A stretch of 64,000 nucleotides of DNA, taken from Stichopus chloronotus. Lineage: Eukaryota > Echinodermata > Holothuroidea > Aspidochirotida > Stichopodidae. The notes under the pieces were generated by a model. That model had not been told where the DNA came from and made no database searches. It saw nothing but the letters and a program-made list of their open reading frames with translations. How positions within the stretch are numbered: the stretch's first letter is position 1; each line of letters starts with the position of its first letter. A program made the position numbers and the translations under genes. Positions 46,530-59,129 of this stretch are shown in pieces. The stretch covers positions 14,091,677 to 14,155,676 of the forward strand of contig CM037843.1 of the NCBI GenBank assembly GCA_021234535.1, in the 5' to 3' direction.

Positions 46530-46849
46530 CGTTCGTCACTTGGCGGAATGACAAATTCATAAAACTTGAAAACTCTGATTTTTACATGAGGTACTACGCG
46601 AAAAGAAGGGGGATATGCGAAAAAAGCCTTTAAAGCTCTTCAAAGGAGAAAATATGTCGTTGTGAGACAGACTTGAAACAAAGGCTTTAGATTTTTTTGT
46701 ACAGTATTTTCCAATGAGCCATAAGGTCATTGTATCCTGCATAAAATTATGACTCAGTTTGTTAAAACTTGCCTATACTTCAACCAGTTTTGGCCAAAAT
46801 GTTCTCGAAGTCGACAGAGAAGGCAAATAAAATGCACAGTGTGTGCCCC
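46530..46849. other. Non-genic stretch
   Basis: Nothing identified. Confidence 0.4.
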
Positions 46850-47240
46850 TCTCTAAAGCGTATGTGACATACGTTTTACAGTATCGGCCGAATTAATCAT
46901 TTAGAATGTTGAAAATAGCCACGATTTTCGTGATAATGCAACAAACTCTGACCATTTAAATTTTTTCTTTTTTCAATTGCATCATGAATAAACATGACCC
47001 AAATATGCAAATTTGTGACGTCCAGGTGGAGACTCACCATATAGGCCTTATGTTATCATTTGTTTAGTAACCCTTATTTCACGGACAATTGAATTTTATA
47101 TGCCCTAAGGATTGTATTCTGGACGAGCATATTGTCTTCTTTCAAAATCTTGATGTCACTAACCAAAGTGAAATTGAGTAATTAAGTACTTAAGAGATCA
47201 AATATAAAGGCGTAACAAAAGAAGTAGTGACACTGTGCAA
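46850..47240 (+). repeat. Dispersed repeat family D copy
   Basis: It follows 17120-17500 in order: ATGTGACAT, TGAATAAACATGACC, GCAAATTTGTGACGTC, TAACCCTTATTTCACGGACAA, and TATGCCCTAAGG. The TGACGTCA of the other copies is TGACGTCC here. Confidence 0.55.
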
Positions 47241-47797
47241 CACCCGATACATCGTCTGCTTCCCACTTTCATCAACTATAATAAGCCGCATCTCAAAAAG
47301 GTGATAGATATAAAAACACTTATAATGGATTATCATTCAGGATTTCACTTTGCAACTTCGGCAATGAAATTAGCTTTCTTTTTTATAAGTAGAATGACAC
47401 CTGATCTTTAAGGGAAAAGACAAAACTGAAATTCTAACTGTGTTTCCAACGGATTTAATGAGTGAAATGATCAGCACATATTCGGGTTGTTAACTTTCAG
47501 TTTTTTTTTTTTTCCGATACATTGTTTTTTTCCAGGATGCATGTGAGGAAGAGTGCGCAAGAAAAGTCATGTAAATATGTATTTTTCACACCCCCACATA
47601 TCCTCATAACATGCATGCAGCTGCCTGTAACGATAAGGTTAAACGAATGTAACTGGTAATGATCGAGCGACTGTTGTTTTTTCGAGTACCTGGTACCGAG
47701 GCTGGGGGGTAAAACATTGAAATTGAACCTCAGTGTGAATGGCAAAGTCAATGACATCCTTGAACATATAGAATCAAACTTAGACTTGATAAGAGAT

Positions 47798-47836
47798 TAT
47801 ATATATATATATATATATAGATATATATATATATAT
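47798..47836. repeat. AT microsatellite
   Basis: Two AT arrays separated by a single G. Confidence 0.9.
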
Positions 47837-49101
47837 GATGCAATGCTCCTTGAAATGTTCTTTTGCGGTTTCTTTACCCGAAAATGATTGCCCTGAGGAA
47901 ATTAAAGGACGTCGGGTAGGGAATTTTGAAGGGGTGCAATGTGGTTGGTATGGGGAGATATGTGTGACGGGAATCATGTCGTACCCATGAGTACCTGGAA
48001 AACATTTACACACGCCCATATCAGAAAAGCTGGTATAAAGACAAACACATATGATGGGCAAGATCAAGGGCTCTCGGTGACCTTTTTTTAAGCTGTACGG
48101 AAGGAAAGGAAGATCGTTAGAGGGAGGGAGGGGGGGGGGGAAGAAGAAGTTTGATTGCTTCAATTCTGATAAATTTTCATGCGGTAGTCGAAATTTGTAC
48201 GTAGGCCAATGGTTGAGTACAAATTGTGAGTCTGTTATATCTTCATATACATTTACTGATACTCTCATTACTATTTACATTGATAAACTTGTGGCGCTTC
48301 AGGGAAACCTGAAACTTTTCATTTCAATGGGTGCCGTGTTGTGACTTCAATGTCATCATGATAAATTTACGGAAGCATATTCTTTGCAATTAAGGGTCTT
48401 ACGGTTACCTGCTAATACAACAGGCGCGTGGGAACGAAAATGATCAAACAACTTTTTTTTTCTTAAACGTGATGAATTTGATTACTTTCGATATGGTTTG
48501 ATTTTCTGTTTGTGTATGTATGTGTATGAGACTTTAATTTTGAATGTTGAGTGGGTGTATATGGTTTGTTTGTGCTACACTTTTCCTTGTTCTCAACTTC
48601 AATAACAGGAAGGGTGGAGTAACATTGTCATGACCCCCCAGAATTTGAACTGAAAACACCACGACAACAAATAACTGCTAAAAAAAGGAAAACTTAAACG
48701 TAATAATTACATCACAGTCACACACATTTGTTTTCATATTTAATAACATTAGTGTATCTAACTGAGTCAGTGACAGAAAAAAAAGCTATTGTAACATTGT
48801 TATTGTTCGTCTTCCATGAAAACACGTTTTTATGCACCGCGGGTGTCCGGATCCCTGTTTCAGGCCCGATACAAACACCAGTGGCTGGAAGTCTCCAAGT
48901 GATCAACCATTTATATATATATAGGCCCACGCATTGTGACCGTGTATTGTTCTTTTCAAAAAACACGGTCGACGAAAGAGTAAAATCACCTACCCCCACC
49001 GACGAATACAATAAAAACGTAGAGTTTTGTCGTCTGCTATGTTATCCACAACAGTGGTGGTACTTTGTCTATCACACGTGACATGTTCTGAATCTTGTTT
49101 T
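47837..49101. other. Non-genic stretch
   Basis: An 11-G run lies at 48130-48140. The 162-codon minus frame (47780-48268) is built from the AT array and the G-run and is not a gene. Frames on both strands at 48718-49081 overlap and are unrecognised. Confidence 0.4.
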
Positions 49102-49275
49102 GCCCATTCTCGGGGTTTTTTTTCAATAAAATGCGGTTATTTACAAACCTTGATTTTCCTTCGTATTCGTGTTCATCGGCAAAAGCTCATTTTTGTTTGT
49201 ATGAACAAGGTTAATCAACGTTGGATCAGTCCATATACCTAAATGCCAGATTGTGCAGTACCCGAGTGTTAATGC
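49102..49275 (-). repeat. Dispersed repeat family E, copy 2 (inverted)
   Basis: Inverse of 22090-22248: CATTCTCGGGG, AATGCGGTTATTTACAAACC, GTATGAACAAGGTTAATCAAC. Confidence 0.5.
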
Positions 49276-49973
49276 ACGGTCCACTGAGCGTTGATAAACT
49301 TTTCATTAAAGCCTCTTTTAGGATACTGAGAGCCCTCAGTTTGTTTGAGCGAAGGGGTCTCCTACTCATAATTTACATTTTTGCTATAGGCCTAAGTTTT
49401 ATTATGATAACCTAGAATGCCTGTTTTGATTACACTTTATCCTGTTACAAAACGTGAACGCAGTTCGTTGAGTCTTGTCTTTCCTACGTATCGAATAAAA
49501 TATTCAGCTCAAGACAGGTAAATAAATATATCAACGTTTCATTAACCTGGAGGTTTTTTACTTGGAACTCGAGCTGGGAAATATCATTTTGATTAATTAC
49601 TTATTGAGAATATTTATTAAAAAGATGTTTTAGCAACGTGCGTAAAATACACAAGGTGATTAACGTTACGAACACAATACTCATTCTCTCTGTCGTGAAG
49701 ATGGATGCTTATCCACGGTTGACGAAACGGTCTTCGATTCCAACGGTTTTTTTTATCATATTACATGTGCCACAAAAGTGACACATACCCTACCGTCAGC
49801 TTAATTGTCTCGAAATATTGGAAAAATGAATGTTTTTTTTTGCTAGTTTTGTCAACACGCCTCTTTCTTTTGCACATATACCTTTTTTAAAGTTAACTGA
49901 GAGGTGCATGTTCATTTAAAAAAGTTGGATGCTTTCTTTTCTGGCATTTTCTGTCTTGTTTCTATCCTATCAG
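49276..49973. other. Non-genic stretch
   Basis: Nothing identified apart from T-runs. Confidence 0.4.
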
Positions 49974-50000
49974 TCGGACGGTCTGCAATACGACTTGCAG
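49974..50000 (+). CDS. Candidate 27-nt microexon
   Basis: The upstream pyrimidine tract (TCTGTCTTGTTTCTATCCTATCAG) is an excellent acceptor and TTGCAG followed by GTGAGTCAT an excellent donor. The 27 nt between are a multiple of three and open in all frames; frame 0 gives Ser-Asp-Gly-Leu-Gln-Tyr-Asp-Leu-Gln. A further T-rich acceptor (ending TTTGCAG at 50766) lies downstream and could receive the splice. No partner coding exons are identified. Confidence 0.3.
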
Positions 50001-51170
50001 GTGAGTCATAGATCTACCGGGGTGGCGTGACGGTTCTTTCGACCATTCACTGCCTGTACTTGATAAATTGTCGTCGTTGTGGTAGCGATGTTCCTTTGTG
50101 TTCCTCATTCTGATATAGCAAACGGCATTTGTGCATCAATACGTACCTTGCACTGCTCATGCACTGAATTCTGACGCACATGCAGAAAATTATGTAACTA
50201 CTTGAGAGAGGTGTATAGCGTCGAAGAGTTTGAAGCTGACGTCTCCCTGCACCTACGGTCCCGGTGGATAATTTAGAGTCAGAATTTAAGATCATCCTCT
50301 TAGAAGCTAACGACATCAAGAAGGAACTATTTAGATAATTATTTACCGTACCTATTGAGTCTGCCTGCGTGTTGCCAATTGTCACTGCACAATAGACACA
50401 CACACACACATTTCACATATACACGCACATTTAACACAGTTCAGTACACCAATAAAAGGTTTAAATGGCACTCGGACAGCCACTCACTAAGGTTAAGTTG
50501 TTAAGGTCACGAGTTAGTTACTTGTGAAAATATGGCCGAAAGGTCGTCGATCCTTCGGAATTGGTTGCACGATGTATCGAAACAAGTATGGGACATCTTT
50601 TTGTATCATTGTGGAGAGCGAAAAACGAAAAGTTGTCGAACTGAATGGGGTGCATAACGAAGAGACCAGAGACGACCAGCAATGCCACTTAATAAACAAA
50701 ATACATGTTGCATAGCCTATCATAAGACAGCACATTTGTCTTTAATTTTTTTTTTTTTTTTTTGCAGAGGTTCTGTGAATGAAATAAAAAAAATAACAGT
50801 CATGATTAAATCAGTGCACCGAAACATGAATTAATATTGATCAGCCACATCATGCGAATACTGCTGTCCGTTGGCTTGTCTTGCCCTAGGAATGAAAGGT
50901 TTCAATGAAAGGTCTCTTTCAAATTCGCTCATAAATCTTCACCCATGCTACAAAACATATTTCTTGGTCCTCGGGATCTACTCTTTCTTTTGAATTTGAG
51001 CATGCACCGTAATTTTTGCTAAATAAAACCGTTTGTTTGTTTGTTTTTTTTTTGTAAGTATATTATAGATATGGAGCCAAGTGGGAGTTTTTTATCCATT
51101 TCTGAAATCGAGGATTGCTACCTATTGTACTACGTCAAATATCTGACGCCAGTGTGTGGCGTCATATATG
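50001..51170. other. Non-genic stretch
   Basis: Minus frame 50047-50409 begins in a CA array and is not convincing. At 50532-50657 a 41-codon plus frame starts at ATG (Met-Ala-Glu-Arg-Ser-Ser-Ile) but another frame overlaps it. A 20-T tract ends in TTTGCAG at 50766. Confidence 0.35.
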
Positions 51171-51296
51171 TGACGTCATGCATTCTGTTTCTGTTCTAGC
51201 CTCGATGTCCTTCAAATTTGTAGTCCGTCAAGCCTAATAGTAATTGCCAAACAGTCTAAGTTGATGCCTTTGTATTTAGGTGACGTCATATATAAA
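51171..51296 (+). promoter_or_regulatory. CRE pair and TATA box, promoter-like
   Basis: TGACGTCA occurs at 51171-51178 and 51281-51288; the second is directly followed by TATATAAAA (51289). Related half-sites (TGACGCC, GGCGTCA, TACGTCA) lie between 51130 and 51350. A CRE abutting a TATA box is a known arrangement in cyclic-AMP-responsive promoters. The downstream 500 bp shows no coding exon I can name. Confidence 0.3.
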
Positions 51297-52301
51297 ACTA
51301 TTACCTGACTGAAAGACCCCGCAACGTCTTCCAACCGTTTCTTACGTCACATGTAAATTTACTGTCTCTTACGTGCCCAGTTTATCCATGGTGTTCATAT
51401 TTACCCAAACACACACACTGACTGTGTAATACTGTTCAATTTCCTAGTTTTCGGGAAGTGTCATCGACCTTTCGAATTCTGACATTTTTTCCCCTCTCTC
51501 TCTCTTAGTCACTCTGGTTGTTGCTCTGTGTCTACACAGAAGAAAGAGCGTAGTTTAAAATCTGAAAGTCCATTTTGTTCTCCTTTTTATTTCTTGCATC
51601 TTTTATCTATTTTTCCCTGAGAAAGAATGGTACAAAATAGAAGTCGATATTTTCCCCTCCTTTCGATTATTATTGTTGGGTTGTCATGCAATATTTACCA
51701 TTTTTACATGATAGATGATTGATTGCAAACATCTATCAACCCATTAGAACTTAAGTATTTTACATTTTGTCTTCTTGTTAATTAATAACCACATCAAAGA
51801 GAGAAATCCAATCGCGAACTCTAAACCGCGAAGTTCGGCGGCACGATGTTGCACTCAAAGAGACCGACGTTTGCCTAGCGATAATTTTTTTTGTGTACAT
51901 CTTGTTGTTGAGGATATGAAACCTCTTATTCACGTAGTCATATCAATGCAGATTTTTGGGGTTATATTGCTCTATTTTTATATCTACTCTTTTGTGTGCC
52001 ATTTGTTGTCGCTTTGTGTTTGTTTTTACCATCACTTGTATAGGTTATTAGTCTGACAAAATGTGTTCCTTCATGAAATGTTTCTGTGATATCAACGTGC
52101 TATATTGCTGTGCATATATATATATAGAGAGAGAGAGAGAGGTGGGTGGAGAGATTTGTAGTATTCTAGACTCGTGGGAGTAAGGTGCTCAATTAGAATA
52201 CTAAGAGCAAATATATTTGTAATACTAATAAGCTATAATAACAGTCTACTACACGTGAAAGTGATTTTCAAGTATGATACTTTATACACATTACACTCAA
52301 A
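51297..52301. other. Non-genic stretch
   Basis: A short AT/GA compound microsatellite lies at 52116-52141. The 93-codon plus frame at 51775 lacks an ATG and has no domain. Confidence 0.35.
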
Positions 52302-53229
<928 letters not shown>

Positions 53230-53266
53230 GCCTTTCATTTCATGTACTCTTTTGATATTGTTTTCT
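53230..53266 (-). CDS. Candidate 37-nt exon
   Basis: On the minus strand acceptor GACTTCTTTTTTCTAG and donor GTAAGT enclose 37 nt. One frame is open (Glu-Asn-Asn-Ile-Lys-Arg-Val-His-Glu-Met-Lys-Gly). Upstream, a 98-codon frame (to 53531) of unknown identity overlaps the acceptor region. Confidence 0.22.
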
Positions 53267-53678
53267 CTAGAAAAAAGAAGTCGTCCCACGTAACCCAGAT
53301 CATGGGGCTATAAATAGCACCATTCCCAAACTGAATCAAGGGGAATTGTCCACGCGAGCAACCCGTTGCCATGTCAATCAAATGCGATGAACAATACTGA
53401 GAAAAGTACGCGTGCCAAGATTTCCAAATCCTCGAGCGGTCTTCGTTCCTCAGTAACCGTTGCGAAACTGAATTGATGACTGAGTTTGATGTTACTAGAA
53501 GTTTCGCACCTCTCTCGCGACAGCACGGCAACCAACACGCCCGTGTTAAACAAACATTTCATTTCTAAGATAACAGCTACTTATAACTTAAAAGATTAAA
53601 TAAAATACACAAAAGCAGGGAGATATATACAATAGACGTAGCCTACTGTAAAGGCAAAAAAAGTGAAAAAAAAAAGCC

Positions 53679-53848
53679 ATGTTGTGGCAAACAATGGAAA
53701 GGTCAAGCTCACAGACTTCAAAGTCACGTGACAACGGTCGCAACAATAGCCAACGACATTTACAGTACAGTTGTGTTGGCATGTTGGCAGTCATCCAAGT
53801 TTACGTCGTAATCGGGTTATTTTGCGTTGGCTACTCATTCCGGCTGCA
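53679..53848 (+). CDS. Possible first exon of a type II membrane protein
   Basis: Two in-frame ATGs in good context lie at 53679 and 53694. Residues 1-32 are polar and basic (Arg-Ser-Ser-Ser-Gln-Thr-Ser-Lys-Ser-Arg), then about 20 hydrophobic residues (33-53: Val-Gly-Met-Leu-Ala-Val-Ile-Gln-Val) form a membrane span without a cleavage motif. That is the layout of a type II signal anchor. A usable donor (GTGCGT) follows at 53849; beyond it the frame stays open to 53954 but turns Phe-rich. TNF-family ligands start this way, but nothing diagnostic is present. Confidence 0.33.
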
Positions 53849-54257
53849 GTGCGTCAATCATACAGCCTTTGTCAACTTGCTCTTACTTAGCGGCTTTTTT
53901 TATATGTCTGACAAAACGCGCATGATATTTTTCTTCACAGCCTTCATCACGTGATCATAACACTCCCCCCTCACCATCACCACTTTTTTTTCCCTTCACC
54001 ACCGCTATATGCACGATCAATTTCTTCCACCCGTTAGTTGCATTATCTTTTGTTTTTAATTTGTAAACTTTGTTTTATTACTCTGTAACCGTTTACTGTT
54101 GGTTGGAGCCTCTGGGCTACATTCCTCCTTAGTCGGCCCGGCCCGTCTTTGCCTAAGTTGGCTATATCTTTACACTTCTTTATATATGTAAGCTGCAGAT
54201 CATCACTTACATGCTAGCTAGAAAACTATCTAGGCAACCCTGACTTTGAGGCGGCAG
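53849..54257. other. Non-genic stretch
   Basis: Low-complexity C/T tracts at 53962-54005; otherwise nothing. Confidence 0.35.
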
Positions 54258-54420
54258 AGCGTACCAGAATATATGTCTGATAATCTGGATGAATATATAT
54301 CCCCGAGATTGATGGAGATACCCTTCACAGGATCCGCGGTCTTTCACTTTTGTGTCCCCCCAAAAGACCCCTTCGAGGGGATCGTGCACTTTCTCCTTCA
54401 TCCCTCCACAGCCAGTCTCA
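54258..54420 (+). CDS. Candidate internal exon, unknown protein
   Basis: The plus frame reads Val-Pro-Glu-Tyr-Met-Ser-Asp-Asn-Leu-Asp-Glu-Tyr, then Met-Glu-Ile-Pro-Phe-Thr-Gly-Ser-Ala and Pro-Pro-Lys-Asp-Pro-Phe-Glu-Gly-Ile-Val. It reaches a strong donor, GTATGT, just before its stop. The acceptor (GCGGCAG at 54257 or TTTGAG at 54250) is weak. The minus strand is also open. Family unknown. Confidence 0.25.
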
Positions 54421-54484
54421 GTATGTAAAAGGTTCAACGTAAAACACATCTATACCTTTGCAGGTGTACTCGTATTGCTCCGCG

Positions 54485-54496
54485 CCCCCCCCCCCC
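54485..54496. repeat. Poly-C run (12)
   Basis: Homopolymer in a C-rich context; interrupts any frame. Confidence 0.9.
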
Positions 54497-54688
54497 TGCT
54501 CCCACCCAACCCGAACGGTGGAAAAGGATAAAAGTAGTTGTGATTGTTATTTATCATTTCCCGAATCCACCAATTCACATTCACCTCAGCACCATCCCCC
54601 TTCCACCAGGGTCCATTCCCTGCGTTTCGTCTCTTCGTTATGGGTTAAAAAAAATTCTGTGTCACATTTTTCCAAAGGTAACACCTAA

Positions 54689-54709
54689 TGCGTCATAATT
54701 TATGACGCA
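54689..54709. promoter_or_regulatory. Palindromic TGCGTCA/TGACGCA site
   Basis: TGCGTCATA-ATT-TATGACGCA is a perfect nine-base inverted repeat made of two CRE-like bZIP half-sites. It may bind a bZIP dimer or may just be a chance palindrome. Confidence 0.25.
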
Positions 54710-54980
54710 GTAAACACACTGAAGCTACGGAATGAAGAGCGACTTTTTACAATTATTTTTTAAGTGCTAGTCCGTTAAATCGCCAATGGGTTTCTTTTAC
54801 TTTTAGAATCAGTTAATAAGTTAACACTGTTAGAGTGTGTTGGGAATAGGTAACACTTATCATGACCACGTGAGGAGGAGGTTGTGTCAGGTAAATAGAA
54901 CCGGGTGTGTCATAGTTTTTCTTCTCGAAAAAATTAACCATGTGTAACCAAGTTACAAAAAAAAAAAAAAAATCAAAACA

Positions 54981-55163
54981 ATGCCACGTGAATCACGCTG
55001 TAGACACAACGAATTATTGCGCGACCGACCGGTACACTTCCTTCTTAGTGTGCTGTCATTGCGCAATTTCCTTTATCACCGGCCGGTCTTACTACGCAAT
55101 GAACAACCATCAAGGGGAACGCCACTGTTTGCCGTCTCTCTCCTGTGTGTGAGTGTTTTGCAA
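54981..55163 (+). CDS. Low-confidence 5' exon candidate
   Basis: ATG at 54981 begins Met-Pro-Arg-Glu-Ser-Arg-Cys-Arg-His-Asn. The frame stays open for about 61 codons to a good donor (CAA then GTGAGA) just before its stop, and includes an Arg-rich, then a Leu/Val-rich segment. A second plus frame (54940-55152) is open over the same bases, with a GTGAGT donor at 55149. Family unknown. Confidence 0.18.
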
Positions 55164-55268
55164 GTGAGATAAAAACAGAAAAGCTTTTGCAAACAAGGGA
55201 CTGGATGAAAACTTGGCACGAAAAGTCAAAACAAGTTTCAGGTGCAGAGGGTTCGTGTGATGGAAAAC

Positions 55269-55520
55269 TTAGGATGTATGTGGTGTAAGCGCCGTCCAAT
55301 ACCACGGATGCTGGAGTTTTAAGTAGGAGCGGTTTAGAACCGAAGTGGATGGGTTAGAGAGGGGTTGACTCAAACTCACTATAGGCTTACAAGAGGTTCC
55401 CAAAGACTCCTCAGTCAGTGGAACATGGCAAAACGTGTTGAATTCTGCAGTGCGTGTCTGTGACAAGGTGTAGTTTAAATTATTACCATCATCTATGTCT
55501 ATTTCGTCAGCCGTAACCAC
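55269..55520 (-). CDS. Unrecognised open frame with protein-like composition
   Basis: The minus frame (Thr-Ala-Asp-Glu-Ile-Asp-Ile-Asp-Asp-Gly-Asn-Asn, then Phe-Cys-His-Val-Pro-Leu-Thr-Glu-Glu-Ser) has even amino-acid use and no ATG. An AAAG acceptor could lie just upstream, near 55530. A second minus frame (55045-55305) continues beyond its end, so a frameshift or spliced continuation is possible. Family unknown. Confidence 0.2.
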   Translation of the reverse strand: MVTADEIDIDDGNNLNYTLSQTRTAEFNTFCHVPLTEESLGTSCKPIVSLSQPLSNPSTSVLNRSYLKLQHPWYWTALTPHTS

Positions 55521-55783
55521 CCAAAAAACTTTTAGAAAATTGATGTATCGAAATGTTCATCCTTAGCACTTAATTGGGCGCTGGTATGTCACGGCAGTCA
55601 CTGGGATGGGAAAGCCAAGCGCCATCGCAGTATATCAGGGAGTTGCTATTCGCAGTAGTAGTTCCCTGGCTAATTGCACTAAGTAGGTTATAACACAGAC
55701 TGCCACGCAGGTTGTAAGGGCGAGGTACTGAGGAGTAACCGATTAACCTTCCCTAATCGATACGGTTATGACACCCTGGTTTA

Positions 55784-55836
55784 TTCTCTCGGCAGGGATA
55801 CTCATAGGTTTCTTTTCACTCTTGGCAGGGATACTT
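55784..55836 (+). repeat. Short direct duplication carrying tandem acceptor-like sites
   Basis: GGCAGGGATACTCATAG and GGCAGGGATACTTATAG are 33 bp apart, each preceded by a pyrimidine tract ending GGCAG. They lie in a 62-codon hydrophobic plus frame (55768-55956) that starts with ATG and would have two membrane-like segments. Function unknown. Confidence 0.35.
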
Positions 55837-56019
55837 ATAGTTGTAATCTTCACCGATCGTCTAACCTTCAAAGCGGTTTTACGAAATCAGTCCGCGCTTG
55901 CCAGTAGTATTAAACACACGTCCGTTGTGCTACTGATCATCTCGTTCTGTGTGTGACGTCATATAGTTTTACTGTGTACGTCATGTCTCTATATTCTTTG
56001 CAAATGGCCTTGTCTCACC

Positions 56020-56366
56020 GCAAAGGGAAACATCGCGTTTAGAATACACCAACATGGCATACAAAGACAACGGCTCTAACCATTGTTAAACCACTCAGTC
56101 TCCTCATCACAAATCTACAAAAGCTTCATCTCCTCAAAACACTATGCATGTGATGAGTAAAGGAAGATGCATTATTTGAAATTTGGAAAGTTCGGGTAAA
56201 CAAATTATTGTTGAGCAACGAATAACGGAAATAATAACAGAAACTGATTTCTTCAAAGAAGGCCCCTGCCCTTCCTTATTTTGAATGACCGATCATTCTA
56301 CATCAACAAACATTGGTTTTAAAACATGATTGTTTTCTCTCCAGCAAATGCATGATATCCCTTTAT
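56020..56366 (+). mobile_element. Family B MITE, copy 5
   Basis: Starts GCAAAGGGAAACATCGCGTT and ends near GATATCCCTTTAT. Both TTAA ends are mutated. Inner blocks (GCATGTGATGAGTAAAGGAAG, GACCGATCATTCTACATC) match the other copies. It is the most diverged copy. Confidence 0.7.
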
Positions 56367-59129
56367 CATTAAATCCATATTTTTTAAAAAATATTTTTCA
56401 CATTGGCGTTTCAAGATACATATATCATACCTGATATACCTAACAAGGTCAGGTCAGAGACATTAGGGAAGGTAAGAGGATAAAAGTCTTAACACTTGTA
56501 AAAATGCATGATATCATGTTGTGGATTGGGTGGTCCTTTAATTGGATATGAATATTCATAGTTTTACGGTGAACGGCTCTTTCCATGCGTCTTTTTTTTA
56601 TTTTTTCAATTGAAATAGCAAATGCGGCGTGATGTCAGCTGTGCCACACCTCCTTCCTCCGTAGCTTGCCTTCCCCCTTACCCTTTCCTCATTTTTGTCC
56701 TTCCCATCTACCCCCCCCCCTTACCCCCTTTCTTCCCCGGAGCCCTCGTCCTCTCTCCTTTTCTGTCTATGGCTCCGTGGCGGTCCTTTCTTCAGAAATT
56801 GAACTGCTTTAAATTATTGTGCCTAACAGTAACTGGAGGATTTAATATCAGTCAACGCAAAAAAGATTCGATGAGTCATCCCATGCACACAAACAAAATG
56901 CTGCCCTGGTAAAACGTTTTGGATTCAAGGAAATACTGCCTTAATAATGATAATAATTCCACAAACAGGATACTGGTTTTAATACATGTACAGACGTTGC
57001 CAGCCTCGTAAATTGATATAGTTTACAGGAAATCAACATGCCACCACTCAAATATGGTGACGTCACTTCTTTCGGCAATTAATCAGAAATTCCCATAACA
57101 GTGTGTCATTATCACTTTTTTCCATTAATGAAGATTATAACTTGTTTTTCTAGGATTGTATGATATAGGTGACGTCAATGTAGAACGCCTATTACTAGGT
57201 TAATGACTTGTTTGACATGAAATGATTAAGATCAATTGTGTGGGCCATCATGGAGTTTACTTAATGTCACTCGTTGTACATATGCTGTACGTGATATTTT
57301 TACAGTGGGCTCATTTTCATCCTGATGTCGACAAGGTTACAATTACAATTTCAATTACAGGATATCACTTATACAGACGCTATCGAATAAAAGGGATATG
57401 AAGTTCTAAATGGAAAGACAAACGTGAGACAGAAATGACCCTGCAGATTCTCGGAGTTACTTTTTCTGTTTTCGGTAAAACAATTGTTACGTCACACTAA
57501 GATTTTCCTATATATCTTATGCTACCTGATAGTGCAAAACAGGTTTCCACATAACTTGAAACCCCTCCTGGAAAATTTGTCGTATAAAACAGCTCAGAAA
57601 ACCTTTTTCCATTTTCTACATCCCTTCTCAATTATACCATTGATATATGTCATACGTCACAAAAGTTATACAAAAAAAAAAGAAACAAATATGTTGTGTG
57701 ATTTTTTTTTATCCGTATCCACAAATATTGCATTGTGGGCAAAAGCGCTTCTAACTGAAATGGTGTCATATTTTTCTTCTCCTGAACACCTGAGAGTCTT
57801 CTTAAGTTGCCCACGGTTTCAAGAATCTAGACCGATAAATTCCTTTCAATTTCCTCCCAAATCATAGTCATGTAAATCTTAACAACGATAGTACCAGCAG
57901 GTATCCCATTTAGTTACTTTTCAGTCATATTTCTTTGTCATTATTGTATTCAGACATGTCACTAATTGGTTAAAGGAGGCAACTACGTCCAAAATCGTGA
58001 TCACAATCATGACACAAGGTTAGTGCAAAGTTGATACTTGTTCTCTGATAAAATTGTATAAATATATCTTAATCCTTTTTTTTTTTGGAGGGGGGGGGGG
58101 AGGTCTTTCTGTTTGGATTCTCTGATTTTTAAACAGACTCATTTGCGGAGGCAGTTTTAGCGCTTTTTATTTCGTATAGACGACACATTAAATTCCCATA
58201 AATGTAAAGCCCTCTTTTGAGGGAATTATTAACTCTATTATCATCCCCCATGCATATACTTAAGCTTTAGAAATAAACTTCCCAAAGAGTGGCAAATGTG
58301 ATTCGGAGTTGTTTAAGCTCCATATAAGCCTACGTGAATATATAGATATGTACTGTTTTGTTTCATGAGTCTCGTGATGACTACTAAAACTGAATGATCG
58401 CAAGTGATTCTCTAATCAGTCGAATTGTATATCAGAAATATCGATATATTTGGTTAATCATTAAATGTATACACGCCGATTTTTTTCTTTCTGAACCCTC
58501 TCTTTGTCTCTGAGCCTCTCTTTTAAACTCTTTTCTCTCGAGCAATTTTCATGTTGTAACTTGAATGTGGTGGGTGCCACTTCAAAACCGCCGCGCTATG
58601 TTCATGTTCACACAAGGCAAGTCATCATACGTTTTTAATTATTGTTATTATTTTTTTTTCATTATTATTCTTTATTGTCGTCAATAGGTCAATATAGGTA
58701 GGGAGTTATAAAAACTCTCTGGGTATAGGTATGAGAAGAAAGAAACAGAACAATAGACCCGGTGTAAAGGTCGTCCTGTCATTCTATGCGCATGCACTTT
58801 TACATACATCGTTTTGTTTTCTATAAAGGTTCGCAGCAAAGGTGTTTCCGAATTCATCAAATCCGTGACTGAAGGAAGACAGAAAGATAATATGCACTAA
58901 AGTTGTGTTGTTAGGTGACGGGCTAGATGAGGTGGGATAGAATGAAGTTGGATGGTTTGGGCGTAAATAAGGTTAGGGGTGATGTAGAGTTCGATGGGGG
59001 GTGGGGTGGAACTGGTGTGTGGTGGTCCTAGATGGGTTGGTGGGTACCATATAGGCTCAGATGTTCTTCTCCATTCAGCCGAGATTGTGAGTTAAAATTT
59101 CTGCTCATGACCATTTTTTTTTTTTGCAG
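56367..59129. other. Non-genic stretch
   Basis: C-rich tract at 56700-56760 with a 10-C run. CRE octamers at 57058 and 57170. G-run at 58090-58100 and a G-rich stretch at 58910-59040. The 127-codon plus frame at 57484 starts at TTG and is Phe/Leu-rich noise. TTAAAGGAGGCAACTACG at 57972 resembles a TTAA-element end with no partner. Confidence 0.4.

Noticed and set aside
47780..48268. 162-codon minus frame
   Set aside because: Built from an AT array and a poly-G run; no recognisable protein.
57484..57867. 127-codon plus frame
   Set aside because: TTG start, Phe/Leu/Ser-rich, A+T-rich, no splice signals or domain.
57972..58000. TTAAAGGAGGCAACTACG as a third TTAA MITE family
   Set aside because: No inverted right end found within about 600 bp.
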